Positions 7,212 through 15,422 of a stretch of 25,722 bases of DNA are shown piece by piece. The notes beneath the pieces are model-generated. The model ran no database searches, was not told where the DNA came from, and saw only the letters and a program-made list of their open reading frames with translations. The DNA is from Pontimonas sp. (GTDB lineage: Bacteria > Actinomycetota > Actinomycetes > Actinomycetales > Microbacteriaceae). A program made the translations under genes and the position numbers. Numbering within the stretch: position 1 is the stretch's first letter; each line of letters opens with the position of its first letter. The stretch spans positions 1 to 25,722 of the forward strand of contig JAIOWW010000005.1 in NCBI GenBank assembly GCA_021741925.1. Reading direction: 5' to 3'.

Positions 7212-8297
7212 CTAGCTCTCGGACGAGCCGAGCTCTTGATATGCCGCAAACAGCACGGATTCGTCGGGGATCGCCAAGACTCGAGGCTTGCCCGGGGCAT
7301 CGAGCACAACAAAACGGACAACCCCACCCCTCGCCTTCTTATCCTTCTGCATGGTCGCCAAGAGAGTGCGCCAGCGTCCCTGCGGATAGTCAACAGGGAG
7401 CCCCAACTGTCCCAAAATCCTCCGGTGGCGTTGAACATCGTCATCACCGAGATTCGCCACAATTCGCGAGAGCTCCGCGGCAAAGACCATTCCAATAGAA
7501 ATAGCCGCACCGTGACGCCACTGGTAGCGCTCGGCATGCTCTATGGCATGCCCCAACGTATGCCCGTAGTTGAGAATTTCCCGACGCCCGGCCTCCTTGA
7601 AATCATCGCCAACTACGTCGGCTTTCACCGTTATAGCGCGCTGGACCAAGTCCACGAAGACAGCAGAAGCGGTATCGGTGACATCCTCGGGGTGAGATTC
7701 GAGTAGATCGAGAATTACGGGATCGGCGATGAAACCGCACTTCACCACCTCGGCCAAACCCGCCCGCACGTCGTTCTCGCTCAGACCCGCCAGGACATCC
7801 GTGTCGGCGATAACAGCGTTGGGAGAGTAGAAGACCCCGACCAAGTTCTTGCCCTCTTGAGTGTTGACACCGGTCTTACCACCGACGGCAGCGTCAACCA
7901 TCCCCAGGACAGTCGTAGGAACCTGAATGAGCGCAACGCCGCGCAGCCACGCCGCGGCAACAAATCCAGCGAGGTCGGTAGTCGCGCCTCCCCCGAGGCC
8001 CAGAATGGCGTCATTGCGCTGGAAGTCGAGCTGCCCCAGAATGCCCCAGCAAAACGCTGCAACTTCCACACGTTTAGCACCTTCAGCGTCGGGTATTTCC
8101 GCGAGAAAGACGTCGAGCATGGGACTGAGCTGCTCTTTCAGATCCTCCGCAATTCGTCCCAGTGCGGGTGCGTGAATGATGAGAAGTTTCTTGGCGTCAC
8201 CGGGAATGTGCTGGGGAATCTGGCTCATCGCACCAGGTCCAACAATGACGGGGTAATCGCCTTGCGCGGCGTTACGGACCGTAATGGTGTGTGTCAT
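7212..8297 (-). CDS. aroB: 3-dehydroquinate synthase
   Basis: AroB converts DAHP to 3-dehydroquinate, the second shikimate step, using NAD and a divalent metal. I choose the ATG at 8297 (361 residues, MTHTITVRNA). It overlaps the aroK stop as ATGA and gives the usual family length; an ATG at 8321 would add eight residues inside aroK. The NAD-binding glycine loop LGLGGGATTDLAGF is at about 99-112, and QVPTTVLGMVDAAVGGKTGV follows. Metal ligands are Glu183 (LAEVVKCG), His246 (NYGHTLGHAIE) and His262 (RHGAAIS), with the spacing of characterised enzymes. It sits in the coupled aroC-aroK-aroB block. Confidence 0.97.
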   Translation of the reverse strand: MTHTITVRNAAQGDYPVIVGPGAMSQIPQHIPGDAKKLLIIHAPALGRIAEDLKEQLSPMLDVFLAEIPDAEGAKRVEVAAFCWGILGQLDFQRNDAILGLGGGATTDLAGFVAAAWLRGVALIQVPTTVLGMVDAAVGGKTGVNTQEGKNLVGVFYSPNAVIADTDVLAGLSENDVRAGLAEVVKCGFIADPVILDLLESHPEDVTDTASAVFVDLVQRAITVKADVVGDDFKEAGRREILNYGHTLGHAIEHAERYQWRHGAAISIGMVFAAELSRIVANLGDDDVQRHRRILGQLGLPVDYPQGRWRTLLATMQKDKKARGGVVRFVVLDAPGKPRVLAIPDESVLFAAYQELGSSES

Positions 8298-8803
8298 AGT
8301 CCTGCATCCTCTCGCACCCACTGCAGGATTTCTTCCGCCAGTGTGTCGACACTCTGGTGTGAGGCATCAAATTCGCGCGTAGCCACTGAACGGTAAAGCT
8401 CAGCTCTCGATGCCACCAAGCTTTTCCAGGCCTCAAGTCCTCCCCGCAGAAGGGGTCTTTTCGCGTTGTCGAGTCGAGGCTCGACCGCCTCGGGCGAAAT
8501 AGTGATGAGAGCGACCCGATGTGCTTCGAGGTCCGCTCGCGTATGGGGGTCGGTGATAGCACCGCCACCCAGCGCGACAACACCGGTAGTACTCAACGCC
8601 TGGAGAACAGCGAGACGCTCTTTCTCTCGAAAGAAGGGTTCTCCGTGATTCTCAAAAATGTCAGGAATAGGACCCCACTCTCGAACCACCAGTGCATCCG
8701 TGTCGACGGCCTCCACACCAAACGCCTTGGCGAGCCGCTTACTCACGCGAGTTTTCCCCGCAGCAGGTGGCCCCACCACAACAACGAGTGGCTTCTTCAT
8801 CAC
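8294..8803 (-). CDS. aroK: Shikimate kinase
   Basis: AroK phosphorylates shikimate with ATP. The 169 residues match the family. The P-loop is GPPAAGKT (11-18), which satisfies Walker A, though most shikimate kinases have G-x-x-G-x-GK. The shikimate-binding aspartate is in VDTDALV, the arginine in FFREKE, the Walker B-like glycine loop is VALGGGAI, and the lid region has NAKRPLL. The start reads GTG-ATG: the GTG at 8803 overlaps the aroC stop as GTGA, while the ATG at 8800 would give TGATG. Either gives translational coupling to aroC, and only one residue is at stake. Confidence 0.95.
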   Translation of the reverse strand: MMKKPLVVVVGPPAAGKTRVSKRLAKAFGVEAVDTDALVVREWGPIPDIFENHGEPFFREKERLAVLQALSTTGVVALGGGAITDPHTRADLEAHRVALITISPEAVEPRLDNAKRPLLRGGLEAWKSLVASRAELYRSVATREFDASHQSVDTLAEEILQWVREDAGL

Positions 8804-9999
8804 CGCGACGAGGAACCGGGCTTAATCACGTCCGGAATGTTCTCCAGATAGGTGCGCATGTTTCTCTGGATTTCGCCAAGCGAGTCTCCGCCGAACTTCT
8901 CCGTGAGAGAGTCGGCAATCACCAACATGACCATGGCTTCAGCAACGACCCCTGCTGCGGGAACCGCGCAGACGTCTGAGCGCTGGTGATGGGCAACAGC
9001 TTCCCCACCAGTCGAGGTGTCAATGGTGCGCAGAGCCCTGGGAACAGTGGAGATCGGTTTCATGCCAGCACGCACTCTGAGCGGGCCCCCGGTACTCATG
9101 CCCCCTTCAATACCGCCAGCTCGCTCGCTCAATCGCTCGACACCCGCACCGTCGTTCACAATTTCGTCGTGCGCCTCGGACCCGCGCCGACGGGTTGTGG
9201 TGAAACCGTCACCCACCTCAACACCCTTGATGGCCTGAATACCCATAAGAGCGCCGGCGAGTCGAGAGTCCAGGCGTCGGTCCCAATGAACATAGGAGCC
9301 AAGCCCCGGTGGTAGGCCTCTCACGACCACCTCTACGACACCACCCAGCGTGTCACCGTCCTGGTGGGCCTGATCTACCTCAGCCACCATCGCCGCTGAA
9401 GTCTCTTCGTGCGCACAACGTAGGGGGTCCTCGTCAAGTCGGGCAACATCTGAGGGTCCAGGAATGGCGGCGTCCTCGGGGACCGTGACCGGACCAATCG
9501 CTACCGTGTGGGACAAGACTGAGATACCCAGTTCACGGAGGAATGCCCGTGCGACCGCACCAAGGGCGACGCGAGCAGCCGTTTCCCGCGCGCTCGCTCG
9601 TTCTAGAACAGGGCGGGAATCTTCGAAACCATACTTCTGCATTCCAGCAAGATCAGCGTGGCCGGGGCGGGGACGAGTAAGCGCTTGAGCGCGTCCCCCC
9701 TGCAGGTCAGCAGGGTCAACCGGGTGCGGGCTCATCACGGTCTCCCATTTGGGCCATTCCGTGTTCTCCACTCGAAGCGCCACGGGGCCACCCTGGGTGA
9801 GACCGTGTCGAACACCACCGGAGAAACTCACCGCGTCCGCTTCGAACTTCATGCGAGCACCACGACCGTAGCCCAGTCGACGACGCGCGAGGTCAGCTTG
9901 AATGTCCTCAATAAGGAGCGGGACTCCCGAGGGAAAACCCTCTAGGACACCAATCAGCTCGGGGCCGTGCGACTCTCCCGCGGTTATCCATCGAAGCAT
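8800..9999 (-). CDS. aroC: Chorismate synthase
   Basis: AroC makes chorismate from EPSP using reduced FMN and is the last step of the common aromatic pathway. I place the start at the ATG at 9999 (MLRWITAGESHG, 399 residues): GGGAG lies 8 bases upstream and this is the usual family start. ATGs at 10005 and 10029 would add 2 or 10 non-conserved residues. Signatures present are GESHGPELIGVLEGFPSGVP, RRRLGYGRGARMKFE, RASARETAARVALG, EGGMSTGGPLRVRAGMKP and QRSDVCAVPAAGVVAEAM. It overlaps aroK by 4 bases and lies 31 bases after aroE. Confidence 0.97.
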   Translation of the reverse strand: MLRWITAGESHGPELIGVLEGFPSGVPLLIEDIQADLARRRLGYGRGARMKFEADAVSFSGGVRHGLTQGGPVALRVENTEWPKWETVMSPHPVDPADLQGGRAQALTRPRPGHADLAGMQKYGFEDSRPVLERASARETAARVALGAVARAFLRELGISVLSHTVAIGPVTVPEDAAIPGPSDVARLDEDPLRCAHEETSAAMVAEVDQAHQDGDTLGGVVEVVVRGLPPGLGSYVHWDRRLDSRLAGALMGIQAIKGVEVGDGFTTTRRRGSEAHDEIVNDGAGVERLSERAGGIEGGMSTGGPLRVRAGMKPISTVPRALRTIDTSTGGEAVAHHQRSDVCAVPAAGVVAEAMVMLVIADSLTEKFGGDSLGEIQRNMRTYLENIPDVIKPGSSSR

Positions 10000-10030
10000 T
10001 GTCATATTCTCCCATGGATCGAGGCGCACA

Positions 10031-10876
10031 TTACTCAGGTGTCAGACCCACCGCCGCCAACATCGCGGCGAGAACCGCATCTTCCTTCGGGAGCGGGAGG
10101 TCTGCATCTGCACTGACAAATAATCTGATTTGCGCCAATGCTTGATACGCCAGCATCCACAACCCGGACACCACTGGACGGGGGGAATCCTTCCACGCCG
10201 TGGCGTAGTGAGAGGGCCACGGCGAATACGCCACGTCAAAAAGCGCTGCAGACTCGATAACCTGGGCAGGAAGGGCAGGCATACCGTCTCGTGACCCGGG
10301 CAATGTTGAAGCCACGAGAGTGGGTGGTGTGACGTGGTCTAGTTCCGAAAAGTGGTGAACCTGGGTAGAGAGACCACAGGCGCTGAGACTCTCCGCAGTC
10401 CGCTGAGCCCTCTCCACATCACGAACACACATCACGACCTCTTGAGTCCCCCGTTTCCACAGTGCATAGCCCACTGATCGAGCGGTCGCCCCCGCGCCAA
10501 GAATCCACGCCGTTTCCGCCTGAATTTCAAACCGGTCCAGTGCCTTCTCAACGCCAAAGGGATCAGTGTTCGAGAGGGCTAGGGTCTCCCCGGAGCGATA
10601 CACCGTGTTGGCCGCATGAAGCGTATCGACAAGTGAGTCCCTGGAAGCAACGATGTCCAACACCCGCTCTTTGAGAGGCATGGTGAGGGAGACCCCTCCC
10701 AGTGTTGCCCCCACGTCAGCCCAGGTTGACGAAATCGTCTCCTCACTGACCTCTCGGTAACCGTAGGTCCACGGAAGACCAAGTACGTCATAGGCAGCCC
10801 GGTGCAAAGCGGGCGAGAGCGAATGCTCAACCGGATTCCCCCAGACCTCGAAATCGGTCCTAGCAGTACGCGCCAT
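10031..10876 (-). CDS. aroE: Shikimate dehydrogenase
   Basis: AroE reduces 3-dehydroshikimate to shikimate with NADPH. I choose the ATG at 10876 (281 residues, MARTARTDFEVWGNPVEHSL). GGAGAG lies 8 bases upstream, and an upstream in-frame ATG at 11002 would put 42 residues of unrelated sequence inside mltG. Shikimate contacts are Ser19 and Ser21 in HSLSP, Lys69 in SLTMPLK (catalytic), Asn90 in ANTV and Asp105 in SNTDPFG. The dinucleotide loop is ILGAGATARS at about 126-135, and the closing motif is GLWMLAYQALAQ. Some motifs are looser than in E. coli AroE, as is common for actinobacterial homologues. It overlaps mltG by 17 bases in another frame. Confidence 0.94.
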   Translation of the reverse strand: MARTARTDFEVWGNPVEHSLSPALHRAAYDVLGLPWTYGYREVSEETISSTWADVGATLGGVSLTMPLKERVLDIVASRDSLVDTLHAANTVYRSGETLALSNTDPFGVEKALDRFEIQAETAWILGAGATARSVGYALWKRGTQEVVMCVRDVERAQRTAESLSACGLSTQVHHFSELDHVTPPTLVASTLPGSRDGMPALPAQVIESAALFDVAYSPWPSHYATAWKDSPRPVVSGLWMLAYQALAQIRLFVSADADLPLPKEDAVLAAMLAAVGLTPE

Positions 10877-12044
10877 TCTCTTCACTCTCCCTGCACCATG
10901 AGAGCCACTGGTCCACCGCCCGCAGATGCTCGGCATAGGTTTCGGAGAAAATCGTCTCACCGGTTCGGAGGTCGACCGAGACAAAGTACAACCAGTCGCC
11001 ATCGGCCGGATTCATCGCGGCGTCAATGGCTTGCTCGCCGGGGAGAGATATAGGCCCAACAGGCAAGCCAGTGCGGACATAGGTGTTGTAGGGATTATCG
11101 GTGTCGGCACGATCAGCATCCGATGTGCTGACCCCGGTGTAATCGCCGGTCCAGTACGCCACCGTTGCGTCAGACTGCAACGGCATATCGATGTCGAGGC
11201 GGTTGGTGAACACCCGGGACGCTTTGTAAAAGTCTTCCTCAAAACGTGCTTCTCTTTGCACGATGGAGGCCAGGGTAAGAACCTCATGCCACTGGTCTTC
11301 CGGAACGCCCATCGCGGTCAACCGAGACTTCATCTCGTCCACCATTCTGGCGATGATGTCGCCGGCGGAGGTACCCGGTTCAAACTGATACGTGGCTGGA
11401 AAGAGATAACCCTCCAGGCTGCCACTGGGGGGATTGACTCCATACAGCGTCGGTTCGGACACTGCCTCGGTGAGCGAGTCGAGTGAGAGAGACGCTTTCT
11501 CCGCGATGATTTCCAACGCGCGTTCCATAATGATGCCCTCGGTAATGAGGATCTCAATTTGAATACGGTTGTTGGGGTCTCGAAGCGCGGCGATTGCGCT
11601 GTCAGCCGACATTCCGGTGAGAAGTCGGTATGTACCGGGCTGGAAGGTGATGGTGGCGTCCTGGAGGAGGATTTCATACACAGACTCGAAGGACGCAGTT
11701 ACACCAGACTCGGCAAGGTTTCGAGCGACTGTCTCTCCGATATCCCCCGGGTTCACCACGATCTCGACCGCGGGTTCTGCTCCACCGCCTTCAAAGTTTG
11801 CGACCTCTTCTTGGGCGAAGTACTCGATGATGCGGGTTCCATACTCATTCCACATCAACCAAATACCGGTGCTCGACAACACCAGAACAGCCAGAGCGAC
11901 GCCGGCAAAGATGCGTTTGCCCCAACTTGGCCGGCTCGTTTCACGCCGGGGGCGCGTCTGCTCACGGGGACGAAGCGCACCTTCCGCAGCGCGCTCGCCG
12001 GGAAGAGTATTGAAGATTTTGTCGAAGTCAGAGTCGCTATTCAT
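10860..12044 (-). CDS. mltG: Endolytic murein transglycosylase MltG (YceG-like)
   Basis: MltG cuts nascent glycan strands at the membrane and so sets peptidoglycan strand length. The 394 residues have a basic, disordered cytoplasmic N-terminus (1-43), one membrane helix (about 44-64) and an extracytoplasmic YceG domain. The catalytic glutamate is Glu265 in LASIVQREA, aligned with E. coli Glu218. Further family motifs are GSLEGYLFPATYQF, NRLDIDMPLQSDATV and NPYNTYVRTGLPVGPIS. The C-terminus holds two cysteines (384 and 394, the last residue) that could form a disulfide outside the cell. The start overlaps ruvX by 8 bases and the end overlaps aroE by 17. Confidence 0.95.
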   Translation of the reverse strand: MNSDSDFDKIFNTLPGERAAEGALRPREQTRPRRETSRPSWGKRIFAGVALAVLVLSSTGIWLMWNEYGTRIIEYFAQEEVANFEGGGAEPAVEIVVNPGDIGETVARNLAESGVTASFESVYEILLQDATITFQPGTYRLLTGMSADSAIAALRDPNNRIQIEILITEGIIMERALEIIAEKASLSLDSLTEAVSEPTLYGVNPPSGSLEGYLFPATYQFEPGTSAGDIIARMVDEMKSRLTAMGVPEDQWHEVLTLASIVQREARFEEDFYKASRVFTNRLDIDMPLQSDATVAYWTGDYTGVSTSDADRADTDNPYNTYVRTGLPVGPISLPGEQAIDAAMNPADGDWLYFVSVDLRTGETIFSETYAEHLRAVDQWLSWCRESEENGAYC

Positions 12045-12501
12045 TGCGCAAGCCGTTCACATCCACACGATGTCCCGGCGCCACCCCCTGAGCTCGCTCG
12101 CTATCAAGCGCATGTTGCAAAAGAATAACAGCGGCAGCTTGGTCGATGATGCCCCTCTGGGATTTCTGGGATCTCCCGGCGGCCCTAAAACTTGCCTGCG
12201 CCTGAACGGTGGACAATCGTTCATCGATCATTCGAACTGGGACGCCAATAGTTGCAGCCAAAGCCTGCGCGAAACCACGCGCATCCTCTGTCGAGGCGGT
12301 CGCAGATCCGGAGAGTCCTAGAGGCAAACCGACAATCACCTCCAGGGGTTCGATCTCCTCAACGAGCTCTGCAATACCGGCGAGCGCTGACTCCCTTGCG
12401 AGAGTTTCCACGGGAACTGCCAGCAGGCCCTCAGCGTCGCTCCGCGCAACCCCCACGCGGACTGTTCCGACGTCGACGCCTAGACGAGAGCCTTTTCTCA
12501 C
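12037..12501 (-). CDS. ruvX: Putative pre-16S rRNA nuclease / Holliday junction resolvase-like protein RuvX (YqgF)
   Basis: RuvX/YqgF has an RNase H-like fold and is implicated in 16S rRNA 5'-end maturation; some homologues cut Holliday junctions in vitro. The 154 residues begin with the catalytic strand RLGVDVGTVRVGVARSD (Asp10). They also have VIVGLPLGLSGS, the acidic DERLSTVQA, and the C-terminal IIDQAAAVILLQ, whose aspartate completes the metal site. The start is GTG, overlapping alaS as GTGA, and the stop lies 8 bases inside mltG. The order alaS-ruvX-mltG-aroE is typical of actinobacteria. Confidence 0.95.
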   Translation of the reverse strand: MRKGSRLGVDVGTVRVGVARSDAEGLLAVPVETLARESALAGIAELVEEIEPLEVIVGLPLGLSGSATASTEDARGFAQALAATIGVPVRMIDERLSTVQAQASFRAAGRSQKSQRGIIDQAAAVILLQHALDSERAQGVAPGHRVDVNGLRNE

Positions 12502-15158
12502 CGAATTGAGTCCACTGCGCTCTGGACATCGCGGAGCGCCGCGGTCAGAGACTGCCCATCGGGTCCACCCCCCTGGGCTAGCTGCGGCTTTCCGCCACCG
12601 CCCCCACCCATCGTTGCGGATGCGGCTTTGACCAGCTCACCAGCATGTGCACCTAGCGCTACCGCTTCAGGAGATACGGCAACCACGAGGGTTCCACGGC
12701 CCTCAATCAGCGCACCCAGAGCAACGAGGTGTGGTCCTTCCGGGAGGGTCCCAGCTACGGAGGACACGAGTGTTCTCAGGTCATCAGCACCTCCGACTCC
12801 GGTAACTTCCGTCACGAGAGACGAGACTGCTCCCTCACGCACCTGTGCCACCAACGAAGGAACCATGGCGCTCAGCCCAGCAGCCCCAGCTTGAGACACC
12901 TTCTTCTCGAGGGTTTTGACCTGATTGATCAATTCCTCAACTCGTGTCGGGATGTCTTCCCTCGGCGTCTTGAGAACACTGGTGAGTCTGCGCATGATTG
13001 CCTTTTCCACAGAGAAGTTCTCCACCGCTGCGGCGCCGACAAGTGCCTCGATGCGGCGCGCTGTCGAACTCACTGACGACTCTCCGAGAACGGTGACGAC
13101 CCCAATCTGCGACGAGCGACCGACATGTGTCCCTGCGCAGAGTTCCCTAGACCATGGGCCACCGATGTCGACCATGCGCACGGTGTCCCCATACTTTTCA
13201 CTAAAAAGAGCCATGGCGCCGAGGGATTTGGCCTCATCGACGGGGAGAATCCTCGTGGTGACGTCGAGGTCATCCCGGATCGCCTGGTTCACGATTGATT
13301 CGATGGAGACTTCGGCGTCGTCGGAGAGGGATTGGTTCCAGGAAAAATCGAGGCGCAGGTAACCGGCACGGTTGAGCGACCCCGCCTGTGTTGCGTGCGG
13401 GCCAAGCGTGTCCCTGAGAGCGGCATGAACAAGATGAGTTGCGGAGTGTGCCCGCTGACCTTCGTAACGAATGGGAGCATCAACTTCGGCAACGACACTC
13501 TCGCCCACACCCAGAGCGCCAGCGTCAATCATGACGGTGTGACTAATTAGCCCGGGAATTGGCTTCTGGACATCGAGTACCCGAGCAATACCGCCCTCCC
13601 CCTTGAGAGTGCCAGCATCGGAGACTTGACCCCCCGACTCTGCATACAGCGGCGTGGACGCCAGGATGATCTCTACCTGCTGGCCCTGGGAAGCAGCACT
13701 CACGCTCTGACCATCGAGGAGAATCCCCAAAATTTCGGACTCCGTCTCGAGAACGTCGTAGCCGGTGAAGACCGTCTCGCCAGCAGCCCGGAACTCACGG
13801 TAGACCGACAAATCCGCCAGTGCCGACTTCTTCGATTTTGCGTCTGATTTGGCGCGAATCCTCTGCTCGGCCATCAGGGCGTCAAAGCTTTCACGATCCA
13901 CGTTGAGCCCGGACTCTTCGGCAATCTCTAGCGTCAAATCGATCGGGAAGCCGTAGGTGTCGTGCAGCAAGAATGCCGTGTCTCCAGGCAGCGCTGGCTT
14001 CCCGGCAGCTCGTGTCTGTCCCACCGCAACATCAAGGATGGATGTTCCTGCCTCCAGGGTGCGAAGAAATGAGTCTTCCTCCGCTGTGGCAAGCCCCGCA
14101 ACGCGAGCGTACTGAGCGGCCACATCCGGATAAGCACTCGACATGGCGTCTCTCGATGCCGCAAAGAGCTCAGCGAAGCTCGCCTCGTGGACCCCCAAGA
14201 GGCGCATGGATCGAATACTGCGACGCAGAAGTCGTCGCAGTACATACCCACGCCCGTCATTGGAGGGGACAACACCATCGGTCATCAGCATCAGCGAGGA
14301 GCGAATATGGTCCGCAATAACACGCATGCGGACATCGTCATCGTGGTCTGCCCCGTAGCGACGCCCTGAGAGTTCAGAAGCGACGTCCAAAACAGGTCGA
14401 ACCTGATCGATTTCGTACATGTTCGCAACGCCCTGCTTCAGGAAGGCGACCCGCTCCATGCCCATACCGGTGTCGATGTTCTTTTGAGGCAATTCGCCCA
14501 CAATGTCGAAGTCCACTTTGCTCCGGACGTTCTCAATTTGGTACTGCATGAACACCAGGTTCCAGATTTCGACATAGCGGGTGTCATCAACTGCCGGCCC
14601 ACCGTCAGGGCCGAATTCGGGACCTCTATCAAAGTAGATCTCTGAACAAGGTCCAGCGGGACCAGGCTGACCGGTTGACCAGTAGTTATCAGCGCGTCCC
14701 ATCCTCTGGATGCGATTCCCGGGAATACCCGCGATGTCCTTCCAGAGCTTCTCCGCCTCGTCGTCCTCCTCGTACACCGTGACCCACAGGTCTTTTTCGT
14801 CAAACCCCAGCCCACCCTCAGATTCCGAAGTGGTGAGGAGCTCCCAGGCGTAGCCAATTGCACCCTCTTTGAAGTAGTCGCCAAAAGAGAAATTCCCGTT
14901 CATTTGGAAGAACGTTCCGTGGCGTGTGGTCTTACCGACTTCCTCAATATCCAGGGTTCTGATGCACTTTTGGACACTGGTGGCACGGGGGTAAGGGGCG
15001 GGGACGACTCCGGTCAGATAGGGGATGAAAGGAACCATTCCCGCCACCGTGAACATTAACGTAGGGTCGTCGCTCACCAAAGAGGCTGAGGGCACAACCG
15101 TGTGCCCACGATCACCAAAGAAGGTAAGCCAGCGTTGTTGGATATCGGCAGTTTTCAT
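12498..15158 (-). CDS. alaS: Alanyl-tRNA synthetase
   Basis: AlaS charges tRNA-Ala and edits mischarged Ser and Gly. The 886 residues show the full layout. The class II catalytic core is residues 1-240, with motif 2 KCIRTLDIEEVGKTTRHGTF and MNGNFSFGDYFK, and ends with GMGMERV. The tRNA-recognition helices follow. The editing domain has zinc-site residues His571 and His575 (AHSATHLVH) and Cys674 and His678 (LCAGTHVG). A coiled coil and the glycine-rich C-Ala domain (MGGGGGGKPQLAQGG) complete it. The ATG gives the canonical MKTADIQQRWLTFF start, but no good Shine-Dalgarno precedes it, so translation may depend on the 51-codon gene that ends 21 bases upstream. Confidence 0.98.
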   Translation of the reverse strand: MKTADIQQRWLTFFGDRGHTVVPSASLVSDDPTLMFTVAGMVPFIPYLTGVVPAPYPRATSVQKCIRTLDIEEVGKTTRHGTFFQMNGNFSFGDYFKEGAIGYAWELLTTSESEGGLGFDEKDLWVTVYEEDDEAEKLWKDIAGIPGNRIQRMGRADNYWSTGQPGPAGPCSEIYFDRGPEFGPDGGPAVDDTRYVEIWNLVFMQYQIENVRSKVDFDIVGELPQKNIDTGMGMERVAFLKQGVANMYEIDQVRPVLDVASELSGRRYGADHDDDVRMRVIADHIRSSLMLMTDGVVPSNDGRGYVLRRLLRRSIRSMRLLGVHEASFAELFAASRDAMSSAYPDVAAQYARVAGLATAEEDSFLRTLEAGTSILDVAVGQTRAAGKPALPGDTAFLLHDTYGFPIDLTLEIAEESGLNVDRESFDALMAEQRIRAKSDAKSKKSALADLSVYREFRAAGETVFTGYDVLETESEILGILLDGQSVSAASQGQQVEIILASTPLYAESGGQVSDAGTLKGEGGIARVLDVQKPIPGLISHTVMIDAGALGVGESVVAEVDAPIRYEGQRAHSATHLVHAALRDTLGPHATQAGSLNRAGYLRLDFSWNQSLSDDAEVSIESIVNQAIRDDLDVTTRILPVDEAKSLGAMALFSEKYGDTVRMVDIGGPWSRELCAGTHVGRSSQIGVVTVLGESSVSSTARRIEALVGAAAVENFSVEKAIMRRLTSVLKTPREDIPTRVEELINQVKTLEKKVSQAGAAGLSAMVPSLVAQVREGAVSSLVTEVTGVGGADDLRTLVSSVAGTLPEGPHLVALGALIEGRGTLVVAVSPEAVALGAHAGELVKAASATMGGGGGGKPQLAQGGGPDGQSLTAALRDVQSAVDSIR

Positions 15159-15179
15159 GGCGGTGGTAGCTACGCAGCC

Positions 15180-15335
15180 CTACTGGCGATAGGCGTGTTT
15201 CACGCCCTCGGTGAAAGTGTCAAGCGTGGCCTTAGCCCTCGCGAAGAATGTCCGACCCTCGGGAGTTTCCTTCAGCACGTGGGCGATAACGAACCCAGAG
15301 ATGACTCCCAGAAGCGCTGCGACAAACTTTCCCAT
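15180..15335 (-). CDS. Small 51-residue membrane protein upstream of alaS
   Basis: This short gene has no assigned function. It starts MGKFVAALLGVISGFVIAHV, one hydrophobic helix (about residues 4-20), followed by a short amphipathic charged tail with TPEGRTFFARAKATLDTF and ending HAYRQ. It has a strong ribosome site (AGGGAGGAAA ending 5 bases before the ATG) and a TAGGCT -10 box upstream. It lies in the gap between rpsD's terminator and alaS, where other Microbacteriaceae, as I recall, carry similar short membrane proteins. The 21-base spacing to alaS, which has no clear ribosome site of its own, suggests it is the first gene of the alaS operon. Confidence 0.75.
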   Translation of the reverse strand: MGKFVAALLGVISGFVIAHVLKETPEGRTFFARAKATLDTFTEGVKHAYRQ

Positions 15336-15355
15336 TGCTCTTTCCTCCCTGGCTA

Positions 15356-15361
15356 AGCCTA
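15356..15361 (-). promoter_or_regulatory. Candidate -10 box for the small-ORF/alaS operon
   Basis: TAGGCT fits the TANNNT pattern, lies just downstream of the rpsD terminator hairpin and would start a transcript about 13 bases before the 51-codon gene's start, just at its ribosome site. No convincing -35 is seen. The location immediately after a terminator is the main support. Confidence 0.35.
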
Positions 15362-15373
15362 GAACACCACAGA

Positions 15374-15414
15374 CACAACGGTGGTGGGGAAGAAATCTCC
15401 CCCACCACCGTGTG
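15374..15414 (-). terminator. Strong intrinsic-type hairpin after rpsD
   Basis: A perfect 12-bp inverted repeat (ACGGTGGTGGGG with CCCCACCACCGT, arms 15378-15389 and 15400-15411) closes a 10-base loop. It can be extended by CAC/GTG past one bulged base. It begins about 10 bases after the rpsD stop. There is no U-run on the 3' side, as is common for actinobacterial terminators. The stem could also stop transcripts coming from the other side, but no plus-strand gene points at it. Confidence 0.8.
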
Positions 15415-15422
15415 ACAGGAAT

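Noticed and set aside
8298..8321. Upstream ATG for aroB inside aroK
   Set aside because: The ATGA overlap at 8294-8297 gives the normal length and coupling; the eight extra residues are just aroK sequence in another frame.
8770..8803. AroK P-loop GPPAAGKT as a sign of an inactive kinase
   Set aside because: It still satisfies G-x4-GK-[ST], and the shikimate-binding and lid residues are present, so it is a mild variant only.
10877..11002. 42-residue N-terminal extension of AroE
   Set aside because: It would lie inside mltG, matches no AroE feature, and the internal ATG has a good ribosome site right before the conserved N-terminus.
11569..12321. Plus-strand open frame of 250 codons opposite mltG and ruvX
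   Set aside because: Antisense to two well-conserved genes with intact motifs; composition is serine/arginine-rich as expected for a shadow frame and no ribosome site is seen.
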